Assembly: GCA_964017195.1 (NCBI GenBank)
Contig: OZ024900.1
Coordinates: 31,140,641 to 31,204,640, forward strand
Reading direction: 5' to 3'
Source of the DNA: Siderastrea radians
Lineage: Eukaryota > Cnidaria > Anthozoa > Scleractinia > Rhizangiidae
Length of the DNA: 64,000 bases
Shown here: positions 1 to 10,712 of the stretch, piece after piece
Layout: the number at the start of each line of letters is the position of its first letter
Numbering within the stretch: position 1 is the stretch's first letter
The notes under the pieces: generated by a model
What the model was told of the DNA's origin: nothing
Database searches by the model: none
What the model saw: only the letters and a program-made list of their open reading frames with translations
Translations under genes and position numbers: made by a program

Positions 1-455
1 CACATGCTGTGACAAACCTAGATTTACTTGAGAAAAGATAACTGCTCGTAGATTGGATGGAATCAAGTGATTTTAGTGTCAAAACAAAGTACAAGGTTTA
101 CTCTCTTGGAAGAGCAGAGGACTTTTGGGAGCCACTAAAATAATAGGGACAGTGCCAGCTCAAAGTTCACCAAGATTTTTTGGTGAGAAATTTGTCAATA
201 ACTTGCCTAAAAATCAAGCTATGGATAAACTGCCTGCTCATCCTACTCAACTCAATGAGAAGAAACAGCCCTGAAAATTTCAGATTAATTGAATAAATTC
301 ATCCTGAGATATCCTTTCTCAAAGTTACAAAATGCGTGATTTCGGAATTTCACATTTTAAGTTCAGAAATAATTTCTTAAGTCAGTAACACAGAATCAAG
401 GTACTAAAAGTCCATAACTTGAGCAAATATAACTGTTAGTCCAACAGAGGAAGCT
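1..455. other. Non-genic flank
   Basis: I see no gene or clear repeat here. It is the sequence just past the stop codon of the decayed transposase on the minus strand and may hold the outer end of that element, but I could not define a terminal repeat. Confidence 0.4.
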
Positions 456-1590
456 TTAAAAGGCTCCAGGTTCAAAGGTGACACCCTCTGCATCGCGTAA
501 AGCCTCCTCTTTCAATGAGTGCGCCTCAGCTGCTCCGCTTGATGACGCTTCTTTTCTTTGTTGCTGGCCTGAAGGTCTAACTTCTCCATTCGCTTCTTGT
601 CCCGAACAAGTGAAGCCCTTCTAGTAAATTTACCAGCTGGTATGGAAAGCCTTTCCATCACTTTCTCCCTGGCCTACTGGTTGCTCCACCATGAAAATGC
701 AAAACTGCAGATGCCACTGCACAGCGGACAACCTTTACCCCGTGGTGATTTCCCTCTCTTGGTTATAAGAAAGGATGTTTCTAAAGGTGACTCCTCCAGG
801 CAAGAGCTCCACTGAGCTGACAGTTCAGTCATAAGGCCTCTTCTCCCAGATTCATTCTCTTGAAGGGTTAAGGTCCCTAAATTGTAAATACAGAACCAAA
901 GTAAGGATTTTTTTTTTATGTAAGGTAAATTACTAAATGTAAACATCTTCTAATTAGGGTAAATAGTAACAAGTGTATAAAAATTATTTAATTTGAGGTT
1001 ATCTATCTAGAAAAACATATGCTCTATCTTCCAAGTCAAAATAACCTTCTATGAACTAAAATTAAACACTTACAAATAAATAACAGATACAGTGTAAGCT
1101 TATTAGACACTAAACAAGAATAATTATTTAAAAAAAAAATGTCTCACCTTGTTCGCAAACATGTGCCCTGGGTAACAGAGGTTCTCGGGTAGCAAACATG
1201 TGCTTCAGAGAGTGTTGACGAGAATCTATTCAGGTCTATCAGCCTGTATCCTTGACCCTAAAACGTATCTTTTTCATCCTCACTCTCAGAGGATTCAAGG
1301 AAAGAATCACTGGGTGAAGACTCAAGCTTCATTTTCTTTCTGGAAGCACTGATGGGTTCCTCCATTTCAGACTCAGAGTCAAAACAATCACGAGAAGTGC
1401 TAGGAGTTGGATCGGCGATTTCGGTCGTTTTCGTCACCCTTTTCGCCTGTTTCTGTACTCCAGAGAATGGCTTTTCTTTCCTTTTCTTTCTATACACATT
1501 TTTTTCTTGGTTCCGACCATTTTCGATGATATTTGCTGACAATAGTTTCCTACGTTTGGCCGTGATCGACGAAAATTGTAGTGCGAGTTA
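456..1590 (-). pseudogene. Decayed, internally deleted Mutator-like transposase
   Basis: Reading the minus strand, three pieces match in order a cnidarian transposase family usually annotated as Mutator-like transposase domain-containing. First is a lysine- and serine-rich N-terminus followed, after an in-frame stop, by a GYRLIDLNRFSSTLSEAHVC motif (about 1540-1200). Second is a SSCLEESPLETS...KRGKS segment (about 860-740). Third is the basic C-terminus starting KVMERLSIPAG and ending EGVTFEPGAF before a stop at 456-458. The pieces are separated by stops and a frameshift. The central catalytic region, several hundred residues in relatives, is missing between the second and third pieces. No ATG opens the first piece. 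The family assignment is from memory of relatives and is fairly firm. It is a dead copy, not a functional gene. Confidence 0.7.
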
Positions 1591-1998
1591 AATTCTATCC
1601 CATAATGCAAAATCCACTTCCTAGTTCATGTACGTGGTCACAGAGAGTCCCTCTAGCCTTACCTCATGTTTTTTTGGGAAGTAGAAGAACACAAGGGAAT
1701 AAAAAGACGCCAAAACACCAAAAAATTTGGATGCGTTGCCATGGAAACGGCTTTGTTTATTTTTACCGTGCGCCAATAAAGAGCTCGCAGCGGCACAAAA
1801 AATAAAAACTAGACCCTAAAACACCTATCTAAAGGATCCTCGATGATTAAGGTATAGATGGTTACATGAAAAAAAAATTCGTCTTTTGCACCAAATTTCA
1901 TGTTTACCCCCGCCTTAAGCAAGAGAAACGGGATCCATGGTTAAATTTTAATCCCAGGTTAGCGTTAACCGGCTTTTGAACAACCGGGCCGTGGTGCT

Positions 1999-2157
1999 TA
2001 GCCTGCGTAGCTGGCGGTTTTGTTGGGGAGCTCGCGCGAGCGGCGAAGCCTCGAGGGGAGTGGGGACGAGGGAAAAAATGCAAAACCTCGTCCCCACTCC
2101 CCTCGCAGCTTCGCCGCTCGCGGCGCTCCCCAACAAAACCGCCAGCTACGCAGGCTA
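1999..2157. mobile_element. Foldback MITE with 8-bp target duplication
   Basis: The 159 bp are almost one palindrome. They open TAGCCTGCGTAGCTGGCGG and close with the reverse complement, with long GC-rich arms. The flanks GTGGTGCT (1991-1998) and CTGGTGCT (2158-2165) agree at 7 of 8 positions, as expected for an aged 8-bp target duplication of the hAT type. It has no coding capacity. Confidence 0.75.
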
Positions 2158-2165
2158 CTGGTGCT

Positions 2166-3959
2166 CGGAAAAACATGGAGTTGAAAACGGCTTTCACTTT
2201 CTCGGCCTTGCGACTTTGGAAAATTGTTGCGTGATTGGTTCGTGCAACCTATGCAGTGTGCCTCAGCCAATCAACGTAAAGAATTTTTACCACCAATCAG
2301 ATGCAAAATTGACGCCAATCGTTTCGACACTATCGGCACTGCTTAGAGTTGTGGTCGGTTCGTTGCAAAGTTTTTCGTTTGTTGACATTGTCATCACTTA
2401 AATTTTAGTTTTACGAAAGTCGTTACAAAACTTGAGCTTTCATAAAGGATTTCATCCACTTACTCAAAGTTAGAACTATTTTACCCGGAAAAAAAATACT
2501 TGTTGAGAGTCTTTTCAAATTGAAATCGTTGCGTTCGTTCTTCCTTGCTTGGGAACTGTATTCTTTTTGAGTCACCAGACAGAGCTGAATAACGCAGTAC
2601 CCATGTTCCTTACGACATCACAATAACTCGTTACTGAGGTCTTCGCATTTTAGTTCTAGGCCAAAAGAAAATTGTCCCCAACTAAATTTAGAAAGAAAAT
2701 ACGTCCAGCCGTATAAAGTGCAAAGAAATGCTTAACCCTCTAACGCCGAGCTTGACCTTCTGCTCTGTGTTTCTAATGGGAAAATCCATTGGAAATGGCG
2801 GCCATTTTGAACTAAGCCCGCGTTTAGAACCGCTGACCAATTCGCACGTTATTTAGCACTGTCGGCTCACAACGTCGTCATATCCCCTGTCTCTCCACCC
2901 TGAAAGAGCATCTTTGGAAAAAGGGTGATCGTTCAGCATCCGGTTTTTTCCTGCCTTTTCTCAAAATAATAGCCCTCACGCTGTCCTGGGCTAATCGCTC
3001 ATACAAGGAATAGTGAAATTGAGGACTAAAGAAGTCAATAAATTTATGTAACTTTATTTTTTAACGGAATTTTAACCAGATCACATTAAAGCATTAAAAT
3101 TTTCACCTATCGAAATGCTGTGTTATAAATCCTTGATCGTAGTATTTATGAAGGATTCCCTTTACGTAAGAGATGTTCCTCGCCTTGAGTAGACCAACGA
3201 TCAGTGAAGCTTACACGCTGCGCGTGTTTGATTGTTCTTCGTTGCGCGCTTTGTCCTTGTCGCTTTGCCTTCTTTTTGTAAATACATTCTAATGTCGTCA
3301 TCTTCCTATCATAATCATTTATGTCTGCTAAAACAGTCAGACCACTCGTCTAGTTGATGATTGCGACAAAGTTCTATCCATCCGGGTACTTTCCCCAGAT
3401 GGACTAGCCTGTGTGGCGTCGTTTCCGTAGGTTTTTTCCGCTCGTTCGAAGCATTTTTCGCTTTTTGGCCGTGCAAGAATTAAGGGGGGACAAAAAAAAT
3501 GTTAGGAGTGGGAAGGGGGAGGGGGAGGGGAGAAAGGGAAAACCCTTTCCCCTGCCTGATAGTTGAGTCTCCGCAGATCAACACCATCATGTCACGTGAT
3601 CAATAAAAACCAATTAGATCAGGAGAGAATTTAGTAGTGAACAACAATCACTCAGAGAAAACACGGCCTCTAGTCTAATTCTAAACAGCTAAACATTTGC
3701 GCACCCTTGGCAAGAGTGAACATTCGATTGTCTGGCTATATCTAAGCCGACGTATTTCCGAAATGAGTTTATCTTTGTAAAATAACATCGTTGACACTGT
3801 CTGAGTGTGTTTCCGATTCAGAGGAAGTGTTTTGAATTCACAGTCGGTGTCTAAAGCGACTGAAATTTCCGGGTACTTATTGAAATTGAATCCAAGGTAT
3901 ACACGCCACCCAGAATTCGTCGCCTTAACACGATTTCTAGACCAAAATGCCATACTATA
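2166..3959. other. Intergenic DNA
   Basis: I see no gene in this stretch. Open frames are short, lack recognisable domains and do not join by plausible splice sites. The only notable local feature is a purine-rich run at about 3485-3540 with several runs of four or more G, a possible G-quadruplex. Confidence 0.5.
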
Positions 3960-4411
3960 CTGTTAAACCTATATTATCCTGACTTCTCGATTAACCAGAT
4001 TTTTTTCAGTGGTCCCTTGATTTGTAAACATTGAAACAGTCAAACCTATGTTATCCGGACTTCTCGATTATCGATCCAGATTTTTTGCAGTGGTCCCAAT
4101 TTATTTGTAAACACGTAAGAGTAGCGGTAGTAACAACTTCAAGCGAAAAAAGTGTGATTAATCTCTTAAACCGTTTTCCTATACACCCTATTTCCTGGTG
4201 AAAACTGATCACTTTGAGAAAAATGATGAAACCAACCATGTGGGTTTTTCAGCGACTGTGAATACAGCTTCCTTTGAAAGGAAAATAACAATGATTTACA
4301 AGGCTAAATCTTTTCTTGAGGTAACTCGAAACTGAATAAAAATGTTCATTGTTATCTATTGTGTCCAACTGGGGGAAGTCCGGATCTCGATCAGTAATCG
4401 AGGTACGACTG
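3960..4411. mobile_element. pogo/Tc1-like MITE with duplicated left end
   Basis: The left end reads CTGTTAAACC after a TA. A second copy of the end, CAGTCAAACCTATGTTATCC, starts near 4038, with the same downstream text (CAGTGGTCCC) in both copies. The right end has the inverted form, TCGAGGTACGACTG, followed by TA at 4412-4413. The TA flanks and CAGTCGAACC-type termini fit the pogo/Tc1 group. It is non-coding and diverged. Confidence 0.6.
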
Positions 4412-4413
4412 TA

Positions 4414-5699
4414 TTATTTTCAGTTAGTAACTGATATCGGATTAAGTGATAACATAATCCCTGAAATCGTCCTTTTTCAGGCCAAAATGGTAACATTCTA
4501 TACCCTTTTTCAGACGAGTGGGCAAAACATAATATGGGAGATTTCACTCAAAAGTGCTCAAGTTTACCCCAAAACTTCTCAAAATTGCGCAAAATTTTAT
4601 ACACTTCTGGCGAGCTCCTACCTTCCTCTAGTTTATAAAAGTGCCGATTTTACCGTCAAAAGAGATGATTTGTGTCATAAAATTAGAAACAATACTGCAG
4701 TTTATTTGGTTTCCGAACATGTACAGAGCTAGAGGGCGGCATTAACCGAATGTTTTTAAACATATCAACATCAGTCAAAATACATTTTTCTCTTTTTCAC
4801 AAAAGTGCAGAGAATCTTATGTCTCTTGATGGCCGTTTGTAACATAAAAACCAGCTGCAAAGTTTTCTTGCCGTTATTTTTGTTTTTGGTCTATGATTTT
4901 TGTATGTTTCTTTTGGAAAAACTATGTCTCGAACAGCATTTAAATCTGATACGCTTAGGTCATAAAGGAGGACGCTAACATATGTTTTTGGATTTTCGCA
5001 AGAATGACTTGACTTGACAGGTATCTCTCAACTCTGTTCTCTTTAAGCGTATGACAATCAAATGTTTAGTAATCAAAGATTATCACCAGGGGTAAAAGTA
5101 CTCAATTCAAGCCAAGAAAAAGGAAAAAAAAAAAAGGAAAGAAAGGAAAAAAAGAAGAACAACATTTTCGCTCTCGGCAGGCGCAATTAATGACTTTGTG
5201 TGTAATTTTTTAAATGAATACCTCAACGATTTATTCACAGAGTCAACTACATTAATCGCTCTCGAGATGATACCTGAGAGATTTCCCAAAGCTTAATTAA
5301 TATCCGAAAAGGAATTTGTCTTCTTTCTAGATAAAGAAATGAAATTTTAAAAGTCGTATTTAGGACCAAGTTTATTATTGCTTGGCGTCAAAATGCCTGG
5401 CTTCGAGGACATAAGACACATGCGCCATAGAGAGATAAAATAAGCCGCTTTATAAACACGATTAAGTGCCTTAAGGAACTCGTCTATAAATATCGTAATT
5501 GAATACAGAAAAGTCACGATTGTAAAGCTGAAAAAAGAAGAAAAAGAAAAGAAACAATTTCGTTCTTGGGTGCGACCCAAGAAACGGAACGTAGGGAAGG
5601 AAATCATAAATTCCGCATTTTTAGAATAGATTAATTTGAGACAGATGGGCTTGAATTCAGAAATCGTCCTCGTATAAAGCTAATTTAGACAATTTAACT
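4414..5699. other. Intergenic DNA
   Basis: No convincing gene or repeat. The short open frames here have no recognisable domains. Confidence 0.45.
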
Positions 5700-6018
5700 T
5701 GATAGTACTTTTCTTAAACTTTTGTTGAGAACAGATATAATGTGTGAGGGTTCTCTTCGCCTCGTATTTATGACGAGGCTGTATCTCGCTGACAGCTGAA
5801 GCACATGGCTTTCATTTAAAATCGCACCCAGAGCTGTCAATCAAAGAAACCAGTTCGCTCGCTGATTGGTCAATATCGAGAAACCATTTGAGTGCCTCTG
5901 TAAGCAGCTGTCTTCCCGAACTAGTCGTTGTCACAAAAAGTGTGCTCGCGATGTGTTTTTACTGTTTCGCGCGCACTAAAAACGCTTGGTAAAAGTAATC
6001 AGCGGACAATTTCTCGTA
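5700..6018 (+). promoter_or_regulatory. Probable promoter and 5' leader of the Sp1-4 gene
   Basis: The 320 bp before the Sp1-4 start codon contain an inverted CCAAT box (ATTGG, about 5865) and a TCF/LEF-type AATCAAAG at 5839-5846. I see no TATA box at a convincing spot. These are motif matches only, and the transcription start cannot be read from sequence. Confidence 0.35.
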
Positions 6019-7733
6019 ATGACCGCCATCACGCTACGTCGGGGTCAAATGGAGTATATACAACCACCACCAAATTCTCAGGTTAGTAGTAAGTGTACCT
6101 TTTGTGCCGCATTGTGATTTGGAACGGAGTACATGCACTCATCTTCTCATACTATAACTCACACCCCCTTTTCTTGTGCCCGCCCACCATCCAGGAAATC
6201 CAACCCTCTCCTCTGGCATTGCTGGCTGCGACTTGTAGCAAGATCGGACAAGGGTTTGAAACGCAAAATACCGTCCTACAATCGCCGATCAACCAGCTTT
6301 CACCCTCGCAAGAGTACCCGACCTCGTGGACTTCGGAACATGCAACATCAACGCACGCGAACGACAATGTGTATCACTCGAACACAACGAACATTCTGCA
6401 AGCGCAAAACCACTCCAATCCGGGCTTATATGCCTCCATAAGCCAGGTGGAACAAGGGCAGATGTATTATGCAGCCGTTACAACGAGTCCTACGGTACAA
6501 AACGTGTGTTCATTGTCACAACAACCGCTTGTAACGAACTGCAGCGAAGCCAGTGTGAATCTCGTCTATACTCCCGAGTATGATTTGAGCAAAGCGGTTG
6601 ATACAGGCACTTGGACCATAAAATCGGATACAGGGGAGGCTAATTCTGCGATTGGCGCTCAATGGTGGCAAGGGAAGCCTTTATCATGGGCGAAAACAAC
6701 GAGTAGTCCTTCACATCAATATGTGGTGTCATCGCCAACATACGTAGGAAATAGCGACGTAGGTATTTCCACCATGCAACAACAACAAACGCAGGAACCT
6801 TCGGAGAGTGCCTCGCAAAACCCTGCGTACGTTCAAGTGACAAGAACACCTCAAGGACAGATTATTCTTACCCAAGAAAGTACAGAACCGAATAAATGGC
6901 TGTCTGCGGGGACGGTAAATGTTATCGCGGCGCCTTCAAACGCAGCAAACGGAAACGCGACTATTCAACTACAAGTTCAGCCCGAAGCCTCGCAAGAAAA
7001 TGTAAACATCGCCGCAGTGAACCCAAATGTTAGCCCCACAAGTAATCGCAGGCTTCGTCGCGTAGCCTGTACTTGTCCAAATTGCAGAGAAGGCGAAGGA
7101 AGGACAGCTGATGGTCGTAAACAGCATATTTGTCATATACCAGGCTGTGGGAAAGTCTACGGGAAGACGTCGCATTTGCGAGCGCATCTTCGCTGGCACA
7201 CAGGCGAGCGGCCGTTCGTTTGCAACTGGTTGTTTTGCGGGAAAAGATTCACTCGCTCTGATGAATTGCAGCGGCATCGCCGAACTCACACAGGCGAAAA
7301 GCGATTTGCGTGTAAAGAATGCGGCAAGAGATTCATGCGGAGCGACCATTTATCGAAACATGTAAGGACACATTCGAACGGAAAGACGGCCAAAGCCAGT
7401 ATGGTGCAACCCGTGGAACCCATTCCAATTCAACCTGTTCCGCAACAAGAACTACAAGTGCAAAATATTCAACCCGCGATGGAAGAGAAAATGGTCGATG
7501 TAAAAAATGCCGAAACAGAGCGATCGACCGTTGGTGAAGTAGGTATACCTGGTGTAGCGGTCGCTGTGGATCAAAATCAGTTGAGTGAAAATGAATATTT
7601 TACAGGCGAGGCGACCGAACAATATCTGAGCGACATTGGTGTTGCTCACGAATTTGTCGCAGTACGAATGGATGGAACACAAGGGACAGCAATTTTAGTG
7701 GCGCAAAATATTAACACGGGGCAAGGCGTTTAG
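6019..7733 (+). CDS. Sp1-4-class zinc-finger transcription factor
   Basis: A nuclear GC/GT-box-binding regulator of the Sp/KLF family. There are two coding exons, 6019-6081 ([10 protein letters not shown]...) and 6195-7733. They are joined in phase 0 across a small intron with GT and AG ends (gttagt...atccag), giving 533 residues. The Sp box [14 protein letters not shown] (residues 26-39) lies at the start of exon 2. The middle is rich in Gln, Ser and Thr, like Sp1-4 activation domains. The buttonhead box CTCPNC (313-318) precedes three C2H2 fingers (about 332-414) with the Sp linkers TGERPF and TGEKRF. The long Q-rich N-terminus and the KIG rather than RIG Sp box favour Sp1-4 over Sp5 or Sp6-9. 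Reading through the intron would give a false longer start at 6093. The downstream neighbour is OLA1 on the same strand. Confidence 0.93.
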
Positions 7734-8420
7734 TAAGGTTAAAAGTTCAGTCCTTGTGAATGCTAGAAGGAAACAAATCTGGTTTTTTTCGGCCTCTAAA
7801 GCACTTCAACAATTAAGACAACCAATCACTCATTGTTCATCGTATGGTCGGTAAACATGTAGGGTTTTTAAACGGGAAAGAAAGATTTGCTCATCGCGTG
7901 TTGATTTCATAATAGTTTTTGAAATGTGCATGTTGTTGATTTCATGGTTAGCCTGGTTTAGGCGATATGCTAATCGAAGTGTTTGCGTAGCTTGTGGCTG
8001 AGTAATTTGGATGGAAGCCAAATGAAACAGTGTTGAATGTATACATATTTTATTCAAAAATAATATGGGTATTTATGATGCAAGCAAAAATGATCTCTCA
8101 TTCTACTATAGTGGATTAAGTCTTTAACCTAATGGACAATGGTTTTCACTTTGAAACGTATTTCTTTCAGGGGCAGTATAACATTGTAAATACTGAAACA
8201 TTTGAAAAGGAAATGGAGAAAACGCATCAATTGTTTCTCTTATAATTATATTCATGTATCTTCTTTTAAAGATGTTACTTAAATTATTTATTTTTTCAGC
8301 TGCTTGAGAATAACTTAAATTATCAGGTTTTAAAACGTTAACCTTAAAAAATCAGGATCTTACACGTTTACATACAAGTGAGTCAGCACAACATTAGTGT
8401 TTGTCCACGCTACAGTGATA

Positions 8421-8426
8421 AATAAA
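8421..8426 (+). terminator. Candidate polyadenylation signal for the Sp1-4 gene
   Basis: An AATAAA lies about 690 bp past the stop codon in AT-rich sequence. It is one plausible signal among several weaker A-rich sites, so the 3' end is uncertain. Confidence 0.35.
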
Positions 8427-10499
8427 AAATGCTTTCAAAGCGTATGTAAATGTCAGAAAGGATTCAAAGTGTAATTATAGACAGTTTTAGTGAGGGAAAC
8501 TTGATTGTTTTATGTATTAGCCTCCCTCTCAAAATGTTCCATGCTAGTTGGTAAGGTAGAAGTATTTAGCCAGGAGTTAGTCTCCTTCTTTCTGGTAAGG
8601 AGACAAAAGAATAGTCTGACAAAAGCAGCAATTGATCATCTGTTAAGGCAGTAAAATTGCCAGCTGTTTGCAAATGTTGAGAAGGTTGCATTAGATAGTG
8701 GTGGATTTAGGAGAGTAATCCATCCTCTCTCTCTTCTTGTCAAAGAAAATAAGGCTCACTAGGGCAGATATACCTTTTAGCTTTTTTACAAAAGTACCAT
8801 ACTTGAAAATAAGTGACTCCATTGAGGCAATTTAAGAAGCCTGTGTACAGATCTCTAGAGAGGTAGAGGTCAGAAAGAAAGGTCAGTGATTACTGAAGAG
8901 TGTGGCTGGCGAGAAGGGGAGGTCTGCTCATAGGTTGGGCAAATTAAACATCATTCCAATGTTGCTGGATATATAAAACATTGGTGGACAATGTGTTACT
9001 GGGTAACCAACAAAGATCATGGTATAACAGTGTAACTTTGTTGGAACATGCTTGATTTGTTTTTGGTGTTGGTATTGTTTTGTGATGTTAAAAGTGGGCA
9101 CATGAGATGGTTTAACTTACTAACTAAACTGAATTTTGTTTCAACCTAAGAGGTCAGTAAAGGAATGTTTTCCAGTGTCTTACAGAATGTTTGATGAAAT
9201 CAACCATTCTGTGAAAAACGACTTGATTAAAAATCATTCTTAAGTTGCAGTAGTTCTTGATCTTGTACTTTGATCTTTAATAAGGTTACTAACATTTCTT
9301 TTATGGAGGGGGGTTATTTAATTCTTTATACTGTTAGTTTTTAACTTGTATACTTGCATCATATATTTCTTGAGACTGATGTACATACGTAATTTTTTAC
9401 TGTATGAGGTATTTTTATTAAACTAAACATCAAGGGACTTGAGGTGCTTAAATATGTTTATCTCATTTACATTGTTAACTTAAGAGCACTGTGAAATGGT
9501 ATGTTGATGATGATCATTTATGATCTGTGGTGCTTCCATGGCAATTACTATAATGAAATTGGATGTCAGCTACTACCTTATACAGTTATACTTTACAATA
9601 ACCTGTAATCAGGCTTTTTCTTCATTTCACTTTGTACACTATTCCTGTGGGAAATGGGTAACAAAAAATACTAAGTGATCCATACAAGAGCACTGCTAAA
9701 ATCTGGCCTGATCATAGGTTCACATACTGGTGAGTCTATTTCCCAATTCCCACTAGCCTGTAGCCACCCCCCCCCCCCCAAAAAAAAGAAAAAGAAAAAA
9801 AAAACATCTGTAGTGTATGCCCCCCTGTCAACAATAGCTTCCTCTGGGTGACACTTGGAGTGTTACAATGACTCTTAAAAAAGACTAAATTAGTGGTAAA
9901 GATGTAGCAAGGCACAGCACTACTCTGTCTGAAATGCCAAACCCCTAAGGGAATTTTCATGATCATGTAAATTCACAAAAATGAGAGTTGTATCCCATGA
10001 CGCTGTCTAGTAAATAGTTTCGTGAACTACGCTTCACATATTCCGTGAATTACACTTCACGAAAATATTATCATAGGAAACAAAGAACCTCTTTGCGGAT
10101 ATCAAAGTGTCAGAAGTAGAAGTAAGTTTTCACTTTACTCACTTGCACTGTCCTTTGAGAGAGTGCAAGTGAATGGCGAGAGGGTCCTAGGAACGAGACC
10201 CTCATGGTGGAACCTAACTATGAAATTTGATCACTTTATATCAGTAACAGAATTAATAGTCAAAGTTTTAAAAACCAACCCACCACAGTTTGTTAGAAGA
10301 AGATAATAATTATGCATTTTCGGGCGATCCATGCGCGTTCGTGTCCTGTGTTGAATTTTACGTTTTTTTTTCCGTTTTGATGGTATTGCATTGGCCCTTC
10401 TTCGTATTCCTTGGCGTAGCTATCACAATTTTTGTTGACGCATGACTTTCAATTTCATCGCGGAGACTTTTTGGTTTGCTGATAATAAGTATGATCCAT
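8427..10499. other. Intergenic DNA between Sp1-4 and OLA1
   Basis: No gene seen. A poly-C then poly-A run at about 9766-9805 is simple-sequence DNA. The remainder is AT-rich with only short open frames. Confidence 0.5.
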
Positions 10500-10536
10500 T
10501 TTCCCGCCAAAAACGATCAGCTGACGGTTATCCAAT
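10500..10536 (+). promoter_or_regulatory. E2F-like and CCAAT motifs upstream of OLA1
   Basis: TTTCCCGCCAAAA (10500-10512) matches the E2F consensus, and CCAAT lies at 10532-10536, both within 215 bp of the OLA1 start codon. This pairing is typical of housekeeping promoters. Function is inferred from motif match only. Confidence 0.4.
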
Positions 10537-10712
10537 CAGAGAGTGTGTACCATTTCATCGTGACTGCGATCAATTAAATATCTCTCAGCGGCTTTTGAAA
10601 TGGAGTATGCTCTGTTATGGTGTTCCGCCATATTGCAAGAATTGCACCGATTGTTGCAAGTTTTGAAGACAGGTTATTTTCACGGTGTTTTTCTGTTTCG
10701 TTCAGTTTTAAA

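Noticed and set aside
6093..6194. Longer N-terminus for the Sp1-4 protein starting MYLLCRIV
   Set aside because: This is read-through of the intron. A donor at 6082, an acceptor at 6194 and an upstream ATG exon in phase give a better protein, with the Sp box at the exon start as in Sp5.
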